64,000 nucleotides of DNA from Oryza sativa Japonica Group (Eukaryota; Streptophyta; Magnoliopsida; Poales; Poaceae), in NCBI RefSeq assembly GCF_034140825.1, contig NC_089037.1, positions 34,439,001-34,503,000 of the forward strand, read 5' to 3'. The notes below the pieces were generated by a model. That model was given only the letters and a program-made list of their open reading frames with translations, did no database searches and was not told the DNA's origin. A program made the translations under genes and the position numbers. How positions within the stretch are numbered: position 1 is the first letter of the stretch; every line of letters starts with the position of its first letter. Positions 1-11,200 of the stretch are shown here, in pieces.

Positions 1-34
1 AATTTCGGATTCGAAGCCGTCCTTGCCTTGTTGC

Positions 35-40
35 CTATAA
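35..40 (+). promoter_or_regulatory. Possible TATA box of the F-box gene
   Basis: TATAAG lies about 79 bases upstream of the ATG at 114, a normal TATA-to-start distance for a plant gene with a short leader. There is no other support, and the window begins only 34 bases before it. Confidence 0.35.
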
Positions 41-113
41 GTGTATACACTATCCAGGGCCAAGCCCAACTCAACTTTTTTTTTTTCATCTTGCAAGTAG
101 AAGCAGTGATCTG

Positions 114-1505
114 ATGGCGACCTGCATCGTAGCCAGCATAATGAGCATAGGCAGGCTAGCTACGGCTTTGTGCTCTGCAATCTTGGGAGCTTTGCATAAG
201 CTCTCAGCTCTTCCTCACATCGAAGAAGAACATGTTGGCGTGCTGCCATCGATGGTGGAGGCTGAATTGCCGCATCTGCCGGAGGATTTGCTGGTACAAA
301 TACTTTCCCGCTTGGAGATCCCTGACTTGCTGCGTGCGAGCTCCGTCTGCTCCTCTTGGCACTCTGCATACACCACACTACACAGCCTTGGACAATATAA
401 ACGGCACCAGACACCTTGCCTCTTCTACACCTCTGAATCTGCCGGTAAGAATGTAGGGTGTATCTACAGCCTTGCAGAGCAGAGAACCTACAAGATTACT
501 CTCCCGGATCCACCCATCCGTGATAGATACCTGATTGGGTCATCAGATGGTTGGCTGGTAACCATTGATGATAAGTGTGAGATGCACCTCCTCAACCCAG
601 TCACTAGGGAGCAGATGGCCCTCCCGCCAGTGATCACCATGGAGCAGGTTAATCCCACCTACGACGAGTCGGGCGCTATTGTCAAGTATGAGAATCGGAG
701 CCAGTTCTGGCACGACGGAGTGATGTTTTCCTCAAGGTCAATGGGATCCATCATTTCTCCTAGATGGCAGCAGTTGTTCCTCACTGGGAGGGCTTTTGTA
801 TTCTCTGAAACATCGACAGGAAAGCTCCTTGTGGTGCTTATACGCAATCCATTCGGTCAGCTCTCATTTGCAAGAGTAGGGGATGATGAATGGGACTACC
901 TGCCAGAGTACGGCCGATATGAAGACTGCACCTACAAGGATGGCCTGCTATATGCAGTCACTACGTTGGGAGAAATTCATGCAATTGACCTCAGTGGCCC
1001 TATTGCCATGGTGAAGGTTGTTATGGGAAAGGTCATGGATATAGGGGATGGTGACAGAAATACATACATACTTCACGCGCCATGGGGTGATGTGCTGCAA
1101 ATCTGGAAAACAGAAGAGGACGACTACATTCATCCGTCAGAAGATGATTATGATGCCATTTTGAAGAATACTGCAAGTATCGAAGTATATAAGTCTGACT
1201 TGGTGGAAGAAAAGCTTGTGAAGATCAATCGCTTGCAAGACCATGTCCTGTTTGTTGGGCATAACCAGACACTTTGCCTCCGCGCTGAAGAATTTCCGTC
1301 TCTCAAGGCAAATCATGCCTACTTCACCGATGACAGCCAGAATTGGATAACAGAATTCAAGAATAATAGACGTGATATTGGAGTATTCAACTTGGAAGAT
1401 AACAGCAGGGATGAACTTGGGTCTCCTCAGCTTTGGTCCAACTGGCCCAGTCCGGTTTGGATTACACCCAGTCTTGCAAAATTGAATTTGATATTGGATA
1501 TGTAG
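114..1505 (+). CDS. F-box protein with DUF295 domain
   Basis: Single-exon gene of 463 residues. An F-box lies at about residues 53-90 (LPEDLLVQILSRLEIPDLL, then the typical V-C-S-S-W end), which in this family binds SKP1 and makes the protein the substrate-receptor part of an SCF E3 ubiquitin ligase. The rest matches the plant DUF295 plan: a beta-rich repeat region with LIGSSDGWLV, LLNPVT and LPP blocks, and a C-terminal GHNQTLCL ... FPSL ... ANHAYFTDD block. The first ATG is used; about 50 residues precede the F-box, longer than many relatives, so an internal Met (for example residue 10) could be the real start. Grass genomes hold very many such genes, often single-exon and in fast turnover. 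The substrate is unknown. The reading frame is intact and the family call is secure. Confidence 0.9.
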   Translation: MATCIVASIMSIGRLATALCSAILGALHKLSALPHIEEEHVGVLPSMVEAELPHLPEDLLVQILSRLEIPDLLRASSVCSSWHSAYTTLHSLGQYKRHQTPCLFYTSESAGKNVGCIYSLAEQRTYKITLPDPPIRDRYLIGSSDGWLVTIDDKCEMHLLNPVTREQMALPPVITMEQVNPTYDESGAIVKYENRSQFWHDGVMFSSRSMGSIISPRWQQLFLTGRAFVFSETSTGKLLVVLIRNPFGQLSFARVGDDEWDYLPEYGRYEDCTYKDGLLYAVTTLGEIHAIDLSGPIAMVKVVMGKVMDIGDGDRNTYILHAPWGDVLQIWKTEEDDYIHPSEDDYDAILKNTASIEVYKSDLVEEKLVKINRLQDHVLFVGHNQTLCLRAEEFPSLKANHAYFTDDSQNWITEFKNNRRDIGVFNLEDNSRDELGSPQLWSNWPSPVWITPSLAKLNLILDM

Positions 1506-1603
1506 CTGTTTTTTTTTTAAATATTGTTATAGATATTCCTGCTTTTACCATTTTTTGTGTGTATCTTATATGCAAGTCTAATGCCAATTTGAGAACGCGT
1601 GAA

Positions 1604-1678
1604 TGGCAGCACGGTGGTAACCCACCTAGTTGTGGGGTTGCTGACCAGGGTTCAGTCTCTGGGTCTCACCAAAAAAAA
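1604..1678 (+). repeat. SINE-like tRNA-derived fragment (tentative)
   Basis: A box-A-like string (TGGCAGCACGG at 1604) is followed about 44 bases later by a box-B-like string (GGGTTCAGTCTC at 1648), and the segment ends in a run of eight A. This is the layout of a short tRNA-derived SINE. I see no clear target-site duplication, so it may be a degraded copy or chance. It lies in the 3' flank or 3' UTR of the F-box gene. Confidence 0.3.
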
Positions 1679-1951
1679 GGTCCTTGATGAGATAACTGCT
1701 TTCAGAGTTATATGCGAAAAGCGTCCTTGGCAGCCAGCGTTTGGGTCTTTCTCGATCTAAGTTCAAAGATTTGTGGGATGTCTCTCCCCAATAGTTGAGT
1801 TTAAAGTCAAATGCAAAAGATACTTTTTCTTGGAACTAATGTAAATGGTATATTTCCTAGGTATTATTGAGTGCATTTCTAGTGATAAAAACGTTTCTTG
1901 TTTTTGATAAGTTTGAGTAACACCGCTGATGTAATGGACCAAATGCTAGTA

Positions 1952-2966
1952 TCTATTATATTATTAAAGGAATAGAAAAAGGAGCCTCCACGTTCGCTCT
2001 CATGGCCTAGAAATTCTCACATTAATCAGAGAAAAAGAAAAAGCAGAGTCCATATAGAAATACAATTTAGAAATAACTGAAATTCGAAATTTAAAAATAA
2101 GAAATATTAGATGAGGAGACTAGAGTCCATATAGAAATACAATTTAGAAATAGTTGAAATTCGGAATTAAAAAATAAGGAATATTAGAAGTAGAGTATAG
2201 ACTCCATATAGAAATACAATTAGGAAATAATAGAAATTTGGAATTAAAAATAAGGAATATTAGAAGTAGAGTATAGAGTCTATATAGAAATACAATTAAG
2301 CAAAAATAGAAATTCGGAATTAAAAAATAAGGAATATTAGAAGTAGAGTATAGAGTCCATATAGGAATTTAAAACTAACTAAAATTTAGAATAAACATAA
2401 TAAAATTAAAATTAGAGTTTTTAGAGTCTGTATAAAAATACAATTCACAAATAAATAAAATTCGGAATTAAGAAAAACATGGGAAGAAGAGTTTAAAGTC
2501 AATATAGGAATACAATTTAGAAGTAACTGAAATTCGAAATTAAAAATTAAAGAATATTGAAAGATGAGTTTAGAGTCCACATAGAAATACAATTAGAAAT
2601 AATAAAAATTCAGAATAAAAATAAATAATATTGGAAGAAGAGCATAGAGTCTATATAAAAATACAATTTACAGAAAATTCGGAATTAAAAAAAGAAATAT
2701 TAAAAGACGATTCTAGAGTCCATATAGAAATATTATAATTTACAAATAACTAAAATTTGATATTAAAAATAATTAATAACTAACACGTATATATAAAATA
2801 CAATATGAATATTACATATTAGTAGTTTTGTAAAGTTATTGCAAAATTTAAAATTATGTTGTCATTTTAATATATTTGAATAATATAATGAGAAAACATA
2901 TATGCTATTATATGAGAGAAAATATAATGATGCTAGCCGCGCAATCTGCGCGAGCCACCATGCTAG
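1952..2966 (+). mobile_element. Non-autonomous Helitron
   Basis: The element starts with TC (TCTATTATATTATTAAAGG) directly after an A and ends with CTAG directly before a T. That is the Helitron 5'-TC...CTRR-3' structure inserted between A and T with no target duplication. Just inside the 3' end is a short GC-rich hairpin (CGCGCA, loop ATC, TGCGCG, at 2938-2952), 14 bases before the end. The interior is AT-rich, codes for nothing, and is mostly a tandem repeat of about 75 bases. At about 1 kb it has no Rep/helicase gene, so it depended on an autonomous partner. The 5' start wording (AAAGGAATAGAAAAAGGAGCC) and the 3' CGCGCAATCTGCGCG motif match rice Helitrons as I remember them. Confidence 0.82.
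2047..2760 (+). repeat. AT-rich minisatellite, about 10 units of about 75 bp
   Basis: The phrase 'gagtccatatagaaatacaa' recurs in near-identical form at roughly 2048, 2124, 2202, 2277, 2354, 2427, 2500, 2575, 2649 and 2718. Each copy is followed by a variant of 'ttcggaattaaaaaataagg' and 'aatattagaag'. Units drift from about 69 to 77 bases. The whole array lies inside the Helitron at 1952-2966, and internal tandem arrays are common in Helitrons. Confidence 0.85.
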
Positions 2967-3031
2967 TTTATATGAATATGGCTGTACTCATTCTTGAGTC
3001 TTCTCTGCTCATGCAATCCATGTAAGGCTTA

Positions 3032-3054
3032 GGGGGTGTTTCTCAAACACCCCC
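3032..3054. repeat. TTA-flanked perfect palindrome, possible collapsed Tourist MITE
   Basis: GGGGGTGTTT, loop CTC, AAACACCCCC is a perfect 10-bp inverted repeat bordered on both sides by TTA. TTA is the target duplication of PIF/Harbinger elements, and GGGGGTGTTT resembles Tourist-type termini. It could be an element that lost its entire interior, or a chance hairpin. Confidence 0.4.
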
Positions 3055-3506
3055 TTAATTTCGTTTATAGCTCGTGTGCGTTATGTTTGTAGGACTAGGA
3101 GTTTACGTGATGAGGTTGAGAACTAAAAAAGGATTTTTATCATCTCATTGGCAACCGAACAGGCAACAGCTAACAGAATTCAGGTACCCCCACATCGATC
3201 TATCAACTGAAAACGATGGGTGCAATAGTGAAGATTTGCTCAATATCAGCCTGTTTTGCTTTATGTCATGGGGCACACGTTGGAGCATGGCCTTCCGATG
3301 TATTTTTGTAGAGTTTTATGCCGATTGTAGTGAACTGGTCATACTGAAGCTTATTGTTAGCCTTTCTTAGGTGATCTAAGCAAGCTTGTTGTTTTGGTGT
3401 TGGGGGCAAATGCAGTTCAATTAGTCTGACTGATTTCCAGTTCTATATTGTTTGTACCATGTGTTTATTCGTATTTGAATTCAGATGAGCTTACTGATGA
3501 CATATA

Positions 3507-3642
3507 CTCCCTCCGTCCCAAAAAAAGACAAACCCTGGTTTCCGTGTCCAATGTTTGACCGTTCGTCTTATTTGACAAAATTATGAAAAAAATTAAAAAG
3601 ATAAGTCACGCATAGAGTATTAATCATATTTTATCATATAAG
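3507..3642 (+). repeat. Truncated Stowaway-like MITE (one end only)
   Basis: It starts with TA then CTCCCTCCGTCCCAAAAAAAG, the usual Stowaway terminus, and runs about 135 bases through family-like interior sequence (AATGTTTGACCGTTCGTCTT, AAGATAAGTCACGCATA). The matching right terminus is missing. Confidence 0.6.
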
Positions 3643-5158
3643 GGCAAGTACTATGGGACTAAACAAAGAATCGGACCAAACAAACAAACTGACGGCACCA
3701 GGAAGCCATTCCAAGTCTGAAACTCTGAATTGGGAAGCAGTTCAGTGGTCAGTTCGCATGCCCATTGCTCCACAGTAGTACTGTATACAGTACTAGTAGA
3801 ATTCGTGCATGACAGAATTTCAGCAAGAGACCCTTCCAGAGGAGAATTCGTGCATGACAAAATTTACATTTTGTTGAGAGTGATCAACTGAAGTCCAAAG
3901 GTCGGGTGACGGAAGCTTTTACTTATGTCCCATAAGATTACCTTGTAACACATTTACGAATTGCGATGGCATGAAACAAATTCGCTGTGTGTTCAAAATG
4001 CATTGGCCACTTTCAGTGGCTGCCGTCACCGCTTGCTAGCTTGTGATTCTTTTTTTGAAACCTAAGCTTGCGAGAAGGAATCAACTGCTCCTCCTTGTTC
4101 AGAAGACACTCATGACAGCTTGGAAGATTCATCATCCGCGGCAGCAGCTTGAGCAGTTCCTTCTTCTTCTATTCAATTTGCATTTTGAAAGTGATCTTGA
4201 AGCTTGCTTCCTTGGACAGGTTTTTTCATTCTTCTCTTCAGCAGTCAATGGAAACTGGAATCCGATTACGGAATTCGCCCAAGTTCCGAGCTAACGGTGA
4301 CTGTCACAACCGGTGAAGGGATCACGTCGGCGGCAGCCAGAACCACGAGCCAGAATGCCAGATCATATGGACGCTAAAAGGATTGTACTACGGACTAGTA
4401 GGGAGTAATAAATCTTGAGGGAATTTTACTGCGGACATATGCTCTTCCAACAATAAAATTCAGGTGTTTCGTTTTTCTTTTTTGAGCGGAGGTGTTTCGT
4501 ATTGATAGTTTGTAAGTATACATCAACCTGTATGGTACCTCAAATACCAACTGCCACTCCGGTGGGTGGATTTTCTTTGAGGGTATGTTGTGAGGCAGTC
4601 GGAACAAGCAAAAATTACAACTCAGATAGGGTTTATTGGTCGAATCTGGAAATAGTTGAACACGGGCCAACACGGCAATACAGCAAGATTTTGGCGAACA
4701 TTTTCTTGGGAAAAAACGCAAAAGGTCCAGCAGCTTTTCTCTCTTTGAATTTCGTGTACCAAGGTCCAGGAGGGTCGACGTCCTATCGTGTTCACTGTTC
4801 TTCCAAAGCATTCGTTGCCGACGCGCCGCCGTACGTGCGACGACGGACGATGGCGGCTGCTCACGTTCAATGTCGCCTCACACTACGCGCACGTACGTAC
4901 TCCAGGCCAAACTGCCGCCATCGCAGCCGCCACGGAAACCGACCCAAAAAAAGTCAGAGAAAACGCGACGACGAAACGAATGTGGCCAGTCCAACCGCAA
5001 GGAAAGGAAAACCGGTGCGATCCGATGCCTCCCGCGGAAGCAAACCCCCATCTCATCTCCCTCTCTCGCGCGCTTTCCAGATGCCTCCCTCCATCCGCAC
5101 CGCGCCGCGTCGGCTCGCCCACCCATCGCCGCGCGACACGGCTCTCCTACATCCCGCC
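3643..5158. other. Intergenic spacer, no gene seen
   Basis: Open frames here (for example 4043-4294 and 4502-5344) have no recognisable domain, no conserved splice partners and low-complexity C-termini. The distal part, from about 4800, is GC- and C-rich and is best read as the promoter and leader region of the CYSTM gene. Confidence 0.5.
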
Positions 5159-5165
5159 TATAATA
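5159..5165 (+). promoter_or_regulatory. Possible TATA box of the CYSTM gene
   Basis: TATAATA sits 188 bases upstream of the ATG at 5347, after a C-rich tract. A CT-rich leader (CTTCTTCTTCC-like runs at about 5250-5275) follows, as is common in highly expressed small plant genes. Confidence 0.4.
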
Positions 5166-5346
5166 ACGAGCCGCGCCGTGACGCCTCTCTTCTTGTTAAG
5201 CTTTTCGCTCTCCGAATACCACCTGCTCCATTACCACACGCTGCTTTCTTTCTCTTCTTCTTCCTCATCGCGTCACCTCCTCTAGTTCGCAACTCGCATC
5301 TGCTTTCTTTTGAGTTGGTGTTCGTAGTAAGAGGAGGAAGCTGAAG

Positions 5347-5667
5347 ATGAGCGATCCCAAGTACGCGTACCCTTACCCGGCGCAGGGCTACTACCAGGGC
5401 CCGTACCAGGGGCCTCCGGTGATGGCGCCGCCGCAGTACGCCGCGCCGCCGCCCAGGCGGCAGCCTAGTTTCCTCGAAGGCTGGTAAGCATTCACTGTTC
5501 CTTCTTCCTTTCGAATTACTACTATATGCCAATCAAATTCACCTCAACTTGTGCCATCGTTTCGAACTGTCTGGTTAATTTGATTTTGCTGCAGTTTGGC
5601 TGCGCTTTGTTGCTGCTGCTTGATCGACGAGTGCTGCTGCGACCCGTCGATTATATTCGTCAGCTAA
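5347..5667 (+). CDS. CYSTM (cysteine-rich transmembrane module) protein
   Basis: Two exons, 5347-5483 and 5595-5667, joined within a Cys codon (donor GTAAGC, acceptor TGCAG), give 69 residues. The N-terminal half is a Tyr/Pro/Gly/Gln-rich flexible tail (YPYPAQGYYQGPYQGPP). The C-terminus is the CYSTM signature: CLAALCCCCLIDECCCDPS, a Cys-packed short membrane segment. CYSTM proteins are small tail-anchored plasma-membrane proteins, reported to dimerise and linked to abiotic stress tolerance and metal or redox handling. Length and intron position are typical. It is too short and too split to appear as one open frame, but both halves are exact for the family. Confidence 0.92.
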
Positions 5668-5861
5668 GGATGCATCCATCGATCGACCTGGCTTGGCCTC
5701 AGGTCGCATCTATTGTACAGACACGGCAGCACGGCTTGATCCTCAAGTCCTCATCAAGGATGCAGTATTAATCTGCTTCTCGAATTGTTTTATGCCAGCT
5801 TATTGCTTACAGCTGCTGCTGCTTCCTATATATATATGTACTGTGTCCTATCAGTGTGATT

Positions 5862-5867
5862 AATAAA
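5862..5867 (+). terminator. Poly(A) signal downstream of the CYSTM gene
   Basis: A canonical AATAAA lies 195 bases after the stop codon at 5667, in T-rich sequence with TATATATATGTA just before it. This is a usual 3' UTR length. Confidence 0.5.
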
Positions 5868-6492
5868 CGACTGTGTCCTCCTTTAATTACTTATCCTTTG
5901 TGTATGCAGCTTGTTCGCGTTTGTTTGCCCTTGTGTTTAGCATCATGTTCATTTGGATCGATTGAAATATTAGCAACTATTAAAGCATTTGTTTCTCATC
6001 TGTATTAATTAATCATATAATTGAGTGCACAAGAACAAGAAATCACTAGGCATCCGGACTAGTTTTTCTACGGCTGAGGTCAAGTGGTTAAAAGCATATG
6101 ATTCGGGCAAGAAGTCTCTGATGCGTTGTGCTTTCTTACGCTTGCGTTGCGGCGGATTAAATTAACAACGAATCAGAGGCCAAAGAAAAGAGAGCCCCTA
6201 CGAGCTGCATAAAACTCTTCTTCTAGAAAGGGCGACACCGACACGTGCATTCTGGAGAAAAATGGGTGGCTCGACTCGACAAGCCACGGTAACCTTCTTT
6301 CGGTGCGTCATTGTCTAGCGACAGAGGGAGACGGTCTAGAACCGGAGGAAGTCCTGCTCATTTCCAACTTCCAAGAGAAAAAAAGGGAGCCGAATCGCGT
6401 TGGCGGCGCCAGACCAGACCTGGTTGTGTACCTTGCCTTTAAATGCTGCAGAGACGGGCTGTTTGTTGATGCCTAAGCTTCCCACAACTAGC
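5868..6492. other. Intergenic, nothing recognised
   Basis: No open frame with a domain, no clear repeat. It leads into a block of three MITEs. Confidence 0.5.
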
Positions 6493-6495
6493 TTA

Positions 6496-6840
6496 GGCTC
6501 TGTTTTTCTTTCAGCTTAAGATTGTTATAATCTAGATTATTGTGTTAGATTATTATAAACTAGATTGTTATAATTTGTAGTAGAATAAGCGATTAGTTGT
6601 TTCTTTTCTAGATTATTAGAGTCTAGATTATTGGGTTTGCAAGTCTAAAAAGGGAGTAGGGTGGCATGGTGGGTAATTTTTCACCCAATAATCTAGAAAA
6701 AGCTTACCTAAATGAGCTTATTAGATTATAATAAGCTGGGCTCCAGATTATAATAAACTACTTTAATAAGTTGTCTGTTTCTTTCAGCTTACTCCCAATA
6801 ATCTGGATTATAATAATCCCAAACTGAAAAAAACAGAGCC
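6496..6840. mobile_element. Tourist-like MITE (PIF/Harbinger type), 345 bp
   Basis: The termini are inverted (GGCTCTGTTTTTCTTTCAG on the left; complement of CTGAAAAAAACAGAGCC on the right) and bordered by TTA on both sides (6493-6495 and 6841-6843). The interior is AT-rich with repeated 'aataatctagatta' phrases that pair across the element. No coding content. Confidence 0.85.
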
Positions 6841-6951
6841 TTAGGCAAGTTGTGATATGAGCGAATGAGTTGAAAGCTTCCTTCAAACAAAAAAAATTGA
6901 GTTGAAAGCTAAAACCGTGGCAAAGAAATAACTAGCCAAAACCGTGGCTAA

Positions 6952-7148
6952 GGGCCTGTTCACTTTGATGCCAAAAAAAACCTTACCAAAATTTTGGTAT
7001 AGTTGCTAAAATTTTGGTAACTTGCCAAAATTTTGACAGAATTTCTTATATAGTTACCAAAATTTGGCAACGAATTAAATATAGCCACTTTTTTGGCAAC
7101 TTTACTAAAACTTGGTAAGATTGAAAATAGCATTAAAGTGAACGGCCC
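6952..7148. mobile_element. Tourist-like MITE, 197 bp
   Basis: Termini GGGCCTGTTCACTTTGATGCC and the complement of GCATTAAAGTGAACGGCCC match with few differences. TAA flanks both ends (6949-6951 and 7149-7151). The interior repeats CAAAATTTTGG-type palindromes. It belongs to a different family from the one at 6496. Confidence 0.85.
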
Positions 7149-7518
7149 TAAGAAATAATTAGCCACAACTGTGACACAGTTGGCTTCAGATTTAAGATTT
7201 TGATGTCGGGGTTTCAAGGCTAAAAAAGTACGAGCCATTGGTTGTTCTAATAAGTCAAAGCAAAAGTTGAAAAATTATCAAAGCAAAAGTTAAAATTAAA
7301 CTTTCAAACTTGATTTTAAAGTTGATTTTAAAATATTTTCAACGTAATTTCTTTTTAGCCCTGGCTTTTAAATCGCTACGAACAAATATATAAATATATA
7401 AAGTTCTACCAATAAGCTAATTTTTATTTCGCCACTTTAACTTATTAGGAAATATGATCGATCGATGAGACTCTATGGTATAAGTTAATCACGACATCAA
7501 AGCAAACAAGTGTTTTAG

Positions 7519-7796
7519 AGCAAGTACAATAAGATGATATAAACGGGCTATATAAGTTGCCACATCAGATTTGTGTTTGTGTGGAGGAGAGATAAGAGAA
7601 GATAGAACAAATGCAGGCTACAAATTTATAGCCAGCTATAGCACGAGCTCCAATAAACTATGTGAGGGAGATGGGTGGATTATTCATTAATGATGTAGTT
7701 CTATAGCTAACTATTGTACGAGTAAGCTATTAGATCGATTATAGATGATGATTTAAATTTTGGATTTAGTAATAAGCTATATTATTAAACTTGCTC
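7519..7796. mobile_element. Tourist-like MITE, 278 bp
   Basis: Left terminus GAGCAAGTACAATAA pairs with right terminus TTATTAAACTTGCTC, with TTA on both sides (7516-7518 and 7797-7799). The interior has GGCTATA/TATAGCC-type inverted phrases. It is the third TTA/TAA-flanked MITE within 1.3 kb. Confidence 0.82.
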
Positions 7797-8221
7797 TTAG
7801 AAAACCATGGCATGATTAAAGCATGCATGGTAAAGTGGGGTGGGGTAACTAACCAAAATACCCTTCAGTCTGAGTCTTAAGCTTTGCTTATACGGTATTA
7901 GTTCGCTAATGGATTGGTAAATCAAAACCAGCTGATTTCACAGAAACAAGGAGCTCAGATTTTCTTGAAGATAATCGAACTAGCAGGACAGGCAGATGAA
8001 GGAATCTCAAGTTTCTGATAAATTACCACATCGATCTTATCACCTCAGTTAGTAACCACTTATACATCTACAATTACAATACACTGCTTGCCTTGCTGGA
8101 TTTGATGAAAACTACAAAGGCTTCAGTTCTTCGGAAACAACAGTGAGAGATCACAAATGTAGTCCTTTGTACACTACAGCTAACCGCTGGCTACGCGATT
8201 TTCCCTCGGTGTAAGACTGAC

Positions 8222-11200
8222 CTACTTGGGAGACATGAGTTTGTTTGAGTCGCTATCGGGTTTCAGAGACGAATCTCCACTCACCAGCTCGTGGAACGCT
8301 TCCACTTTCACCGGCGGCATCCTCATGCCGTACGCACTCCTGCAATCAGATCAGAGGGGTTAACAAGATGGAAGCATAGATTTTAAACAGATCAATAGAG
8401 TTGAGGAGGTACAGGTACTTACATCGATGGCATTTGTTTGTATTGCTGTGCTAATTGGGGGTTCTGGCCTCCTGACATGGCTAATTGCTGAGCTAGTTGC
8501 GCATTCTGGCCTCCTGACATGGCTAATTGCTGCGCTAGTTGTGCATTCTGGCCTCCTGACATTGCTAGCTGCTGCGCTAGTTGGGCATTCTGGCCTCCTG
8601 ACATGGCCAATTGCTGCTGATGCTGCTGCTGCAATTGTTGTGGTTGTTGCTGCTGCTGATGCTGTTGTTGCAATTGCTGTGATTGTTGCTGCTGCTGATG
8701 CTGTTGTTGAAATTGCTGCTGCTGTTGTTGCTGCTGGTGTTGAAATTGTTGTTGTTGTTGTTGCTGCTGCTGTTGAACTTGCTGTTGCTGCTGAAACTGC
8801 TGCTGCTGCTGCTGTAGAAGCTGATGGTGCCTTAGCTGCTGCAATTGTTGTCTGGTAAGTGATCCGTAGGGGCTATCAATCTGTGAGTCCACCGTATTCT
8901 CAATCTTCACATTTACCATAGCCTGGTTTTTGTCCGCCATCGTAAGAGGACCACGGGGGCTGGCCAGTTGATTGCGCCTCAACCACTGTTGCTGCAGCAG
9001 TTGCTGCTGCTGCTGTGGTGTCAAATTCTGTGTATTAATTCCCATTTGGGGTGCAAATTGCCTCGAAAGCTGCCAGTGGTGCATATGTAATTATGAATCA
9101 ATTCAATAATCAAATGAAGAAAAATATTTCAGCAACTCGACTGAGCATACATATGTAGGCAGTGGCTATATCATGCTTGACAAAAATGAAATCCAGCAAC
9201 CATTTGCTTTGAACGGTCTGGCTAATAAAAAGTTGTACACATATAGGTATTCATTAATGTTCACTGCTGAAAACCAGATATTAAACGCCCTGCTTCACAA
9301 ATCATTTTACTACCAACCCAATTCTCTATCTGAAGCTCAATCAGGTGGCCAATCAGTGATCTATGATGTGATTCATGAATTGTGGACACTGATTTTAGGA
9401 GTCGTTTCTATGCGATGGGCATTAGTTTGCTCCAATACTATCCAAAGTTCATATGGTTCATGGGCTAACTGTTACTGGTTAATTTCACATCAGAAGAAGT
9501 TCAAAGGAACTATCTGATACCACCGCATTCCTAGGAACTTAACAAAACCAGACAGAATATTAGCTACGCCACTGATAGATTGATTGAAGAGTTTCACTAC
9601 AAGAGAAAGCAACATCAGACAGGACTTTACAGTCATCACAGACAACCGGCCAGATTCTAATATTAATCAGTGATCATCAGGCAATATTCACTCCCATAAA
9701 CCAAATCAAGTGGAAGACACCGAAGGCTTGTTTAATCAGTGATCTATCCTTGGATGGCTAAGTGTATAAATTATTCTGAATCAAACAGCCTTATGCCTCT
9801 TTTAGTTGGCTAAAACCACCCCTCCTTGCACAGTTGATGGGTAGAAATTCTTAAGAGTCTAACTAAACCATTTCCTCAGCAAGGAAGCATATATGCTTTA
9901 GAATATAGAAATATTAAGATATACATAATACAAGTATGGTGAGCCAGCAGCAGTTTCCTACCTGTTGTGCATGAAGAAGAGCATTTTGATTTTGCACTTG
10001 TGCATCTTGCTGCATAGGGTAGTTGGCCCCTCTATTTGTCGTTTTAGTGATTTCCATCAAGGGGCCAATGTTACTAAATGTTACAGCAGAAAATCACTAT
10101 CAGAACTTTGGCATGTAATTTTATAGAAAAAAAAATGCATTAAATACACATGCTCTGCCATCAACATGACTCAATTTTATTACTAGCTCCTTTAGGCAAG
10201 AACTGATGTGTTAGTATATATAGTAACACAGAAGGCATCTCCCTGCACCTAATACCAAAAAGAACACAGGGAAAACAAAAGGGAAAAAAGTAAAGAGGCG
10301 CGTATATAAAATAGGTTAAAGTACCTGTAGCCAACAGTCTGTAGGAACATCTTAAGGAGTTCAATGGATGAAAATTGCTTCCTGTAGCTGTCAGTTAGAA
10401 GCTTCAAGTTACGCCCCAGCTTAGAGATGTGCTTAATTATTATTTCTGAAAGAACATCAATACACACTGCAGTTCCACTTTCAAATCCTGCATTTGCCAA
10501 GTAGCGAGCAACCAACTTCCTTGTCATAAGCATTGCTTGTTCTTGGCTTAGAGATTTTCCTTCTACTCTGGATCCATCTTTCCCTCGATATTTGTTCCCT
10601 TTCTTATAATACTCAGGCATCATTCCAAATCTTTCAAGCATTGCAGTGTTGCGACTAACAGGCGCCGGTAAATTATCAAGAACCCCATGAACTTCTATTT
10701 TGTAGATCCTAGACGTCTCACTTGTTCTAGGAATTGCGCTTTCCGGGACACAGTCAGCTGGAAACCTAATTTCTGGAATGAAAGTATCATCTGTTAAATT
10801 ACTATAGTCCCCAGCATTCTTTGAGGAAGGGCCATTTTCCGACATTGGGACTGAGATGTTGTGACCCTGATCATCCATAAACACAGCCCTCTTCCTTTTA
10901 TGCACACTGCAAACCTTCAGGTAATTGGACATTCCCTCTGATGTTCTTTTTGGTATATCTTTGTCACCTGAACGGAACTTGCCATGCCATGTCCTGAATT
11001 TTTCAGCATATTGTTTGTACCATGTGTCAGGTAACTCTTCGTATCGATTATGTCTTTGAGATAACATAGTGTTCTCCCTGCTTGGACTAAATGAGGTTCT
11101 AGATTGCATCTGCAGCAGCAAGGACAAATATAACCATCAGCATAGCATATGAATCACATCAACATTAGTTAGTATGCACCAACTGCAGCTGAATGCTATA

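Noticed and set aside
3074-3370. 98-residue plus-strand frame
   Set aside because: No domain and no splice partner; sits between a palindrome and a MITE fragment.
4502-5344. 280-residue plus-strand frame upstream of the CYSTM gene
   Set aside because: Runs through the CYSTM promoter and CT-rich leader, ends in low-complexity Leu/Ser, no domain.
6061-6130. tRNA-like look of 'gctgaggtcaagtggttaaaagc...gattcgggcaag'
   Set aside because: No acceptor stem or proper anticodon arm can be formed around it.
9173-9517. 114-residue plus-strand frame
   Set aside because: Lies in an intron of the histone-fold gene, no domain, and ordinary AT-rich composition.
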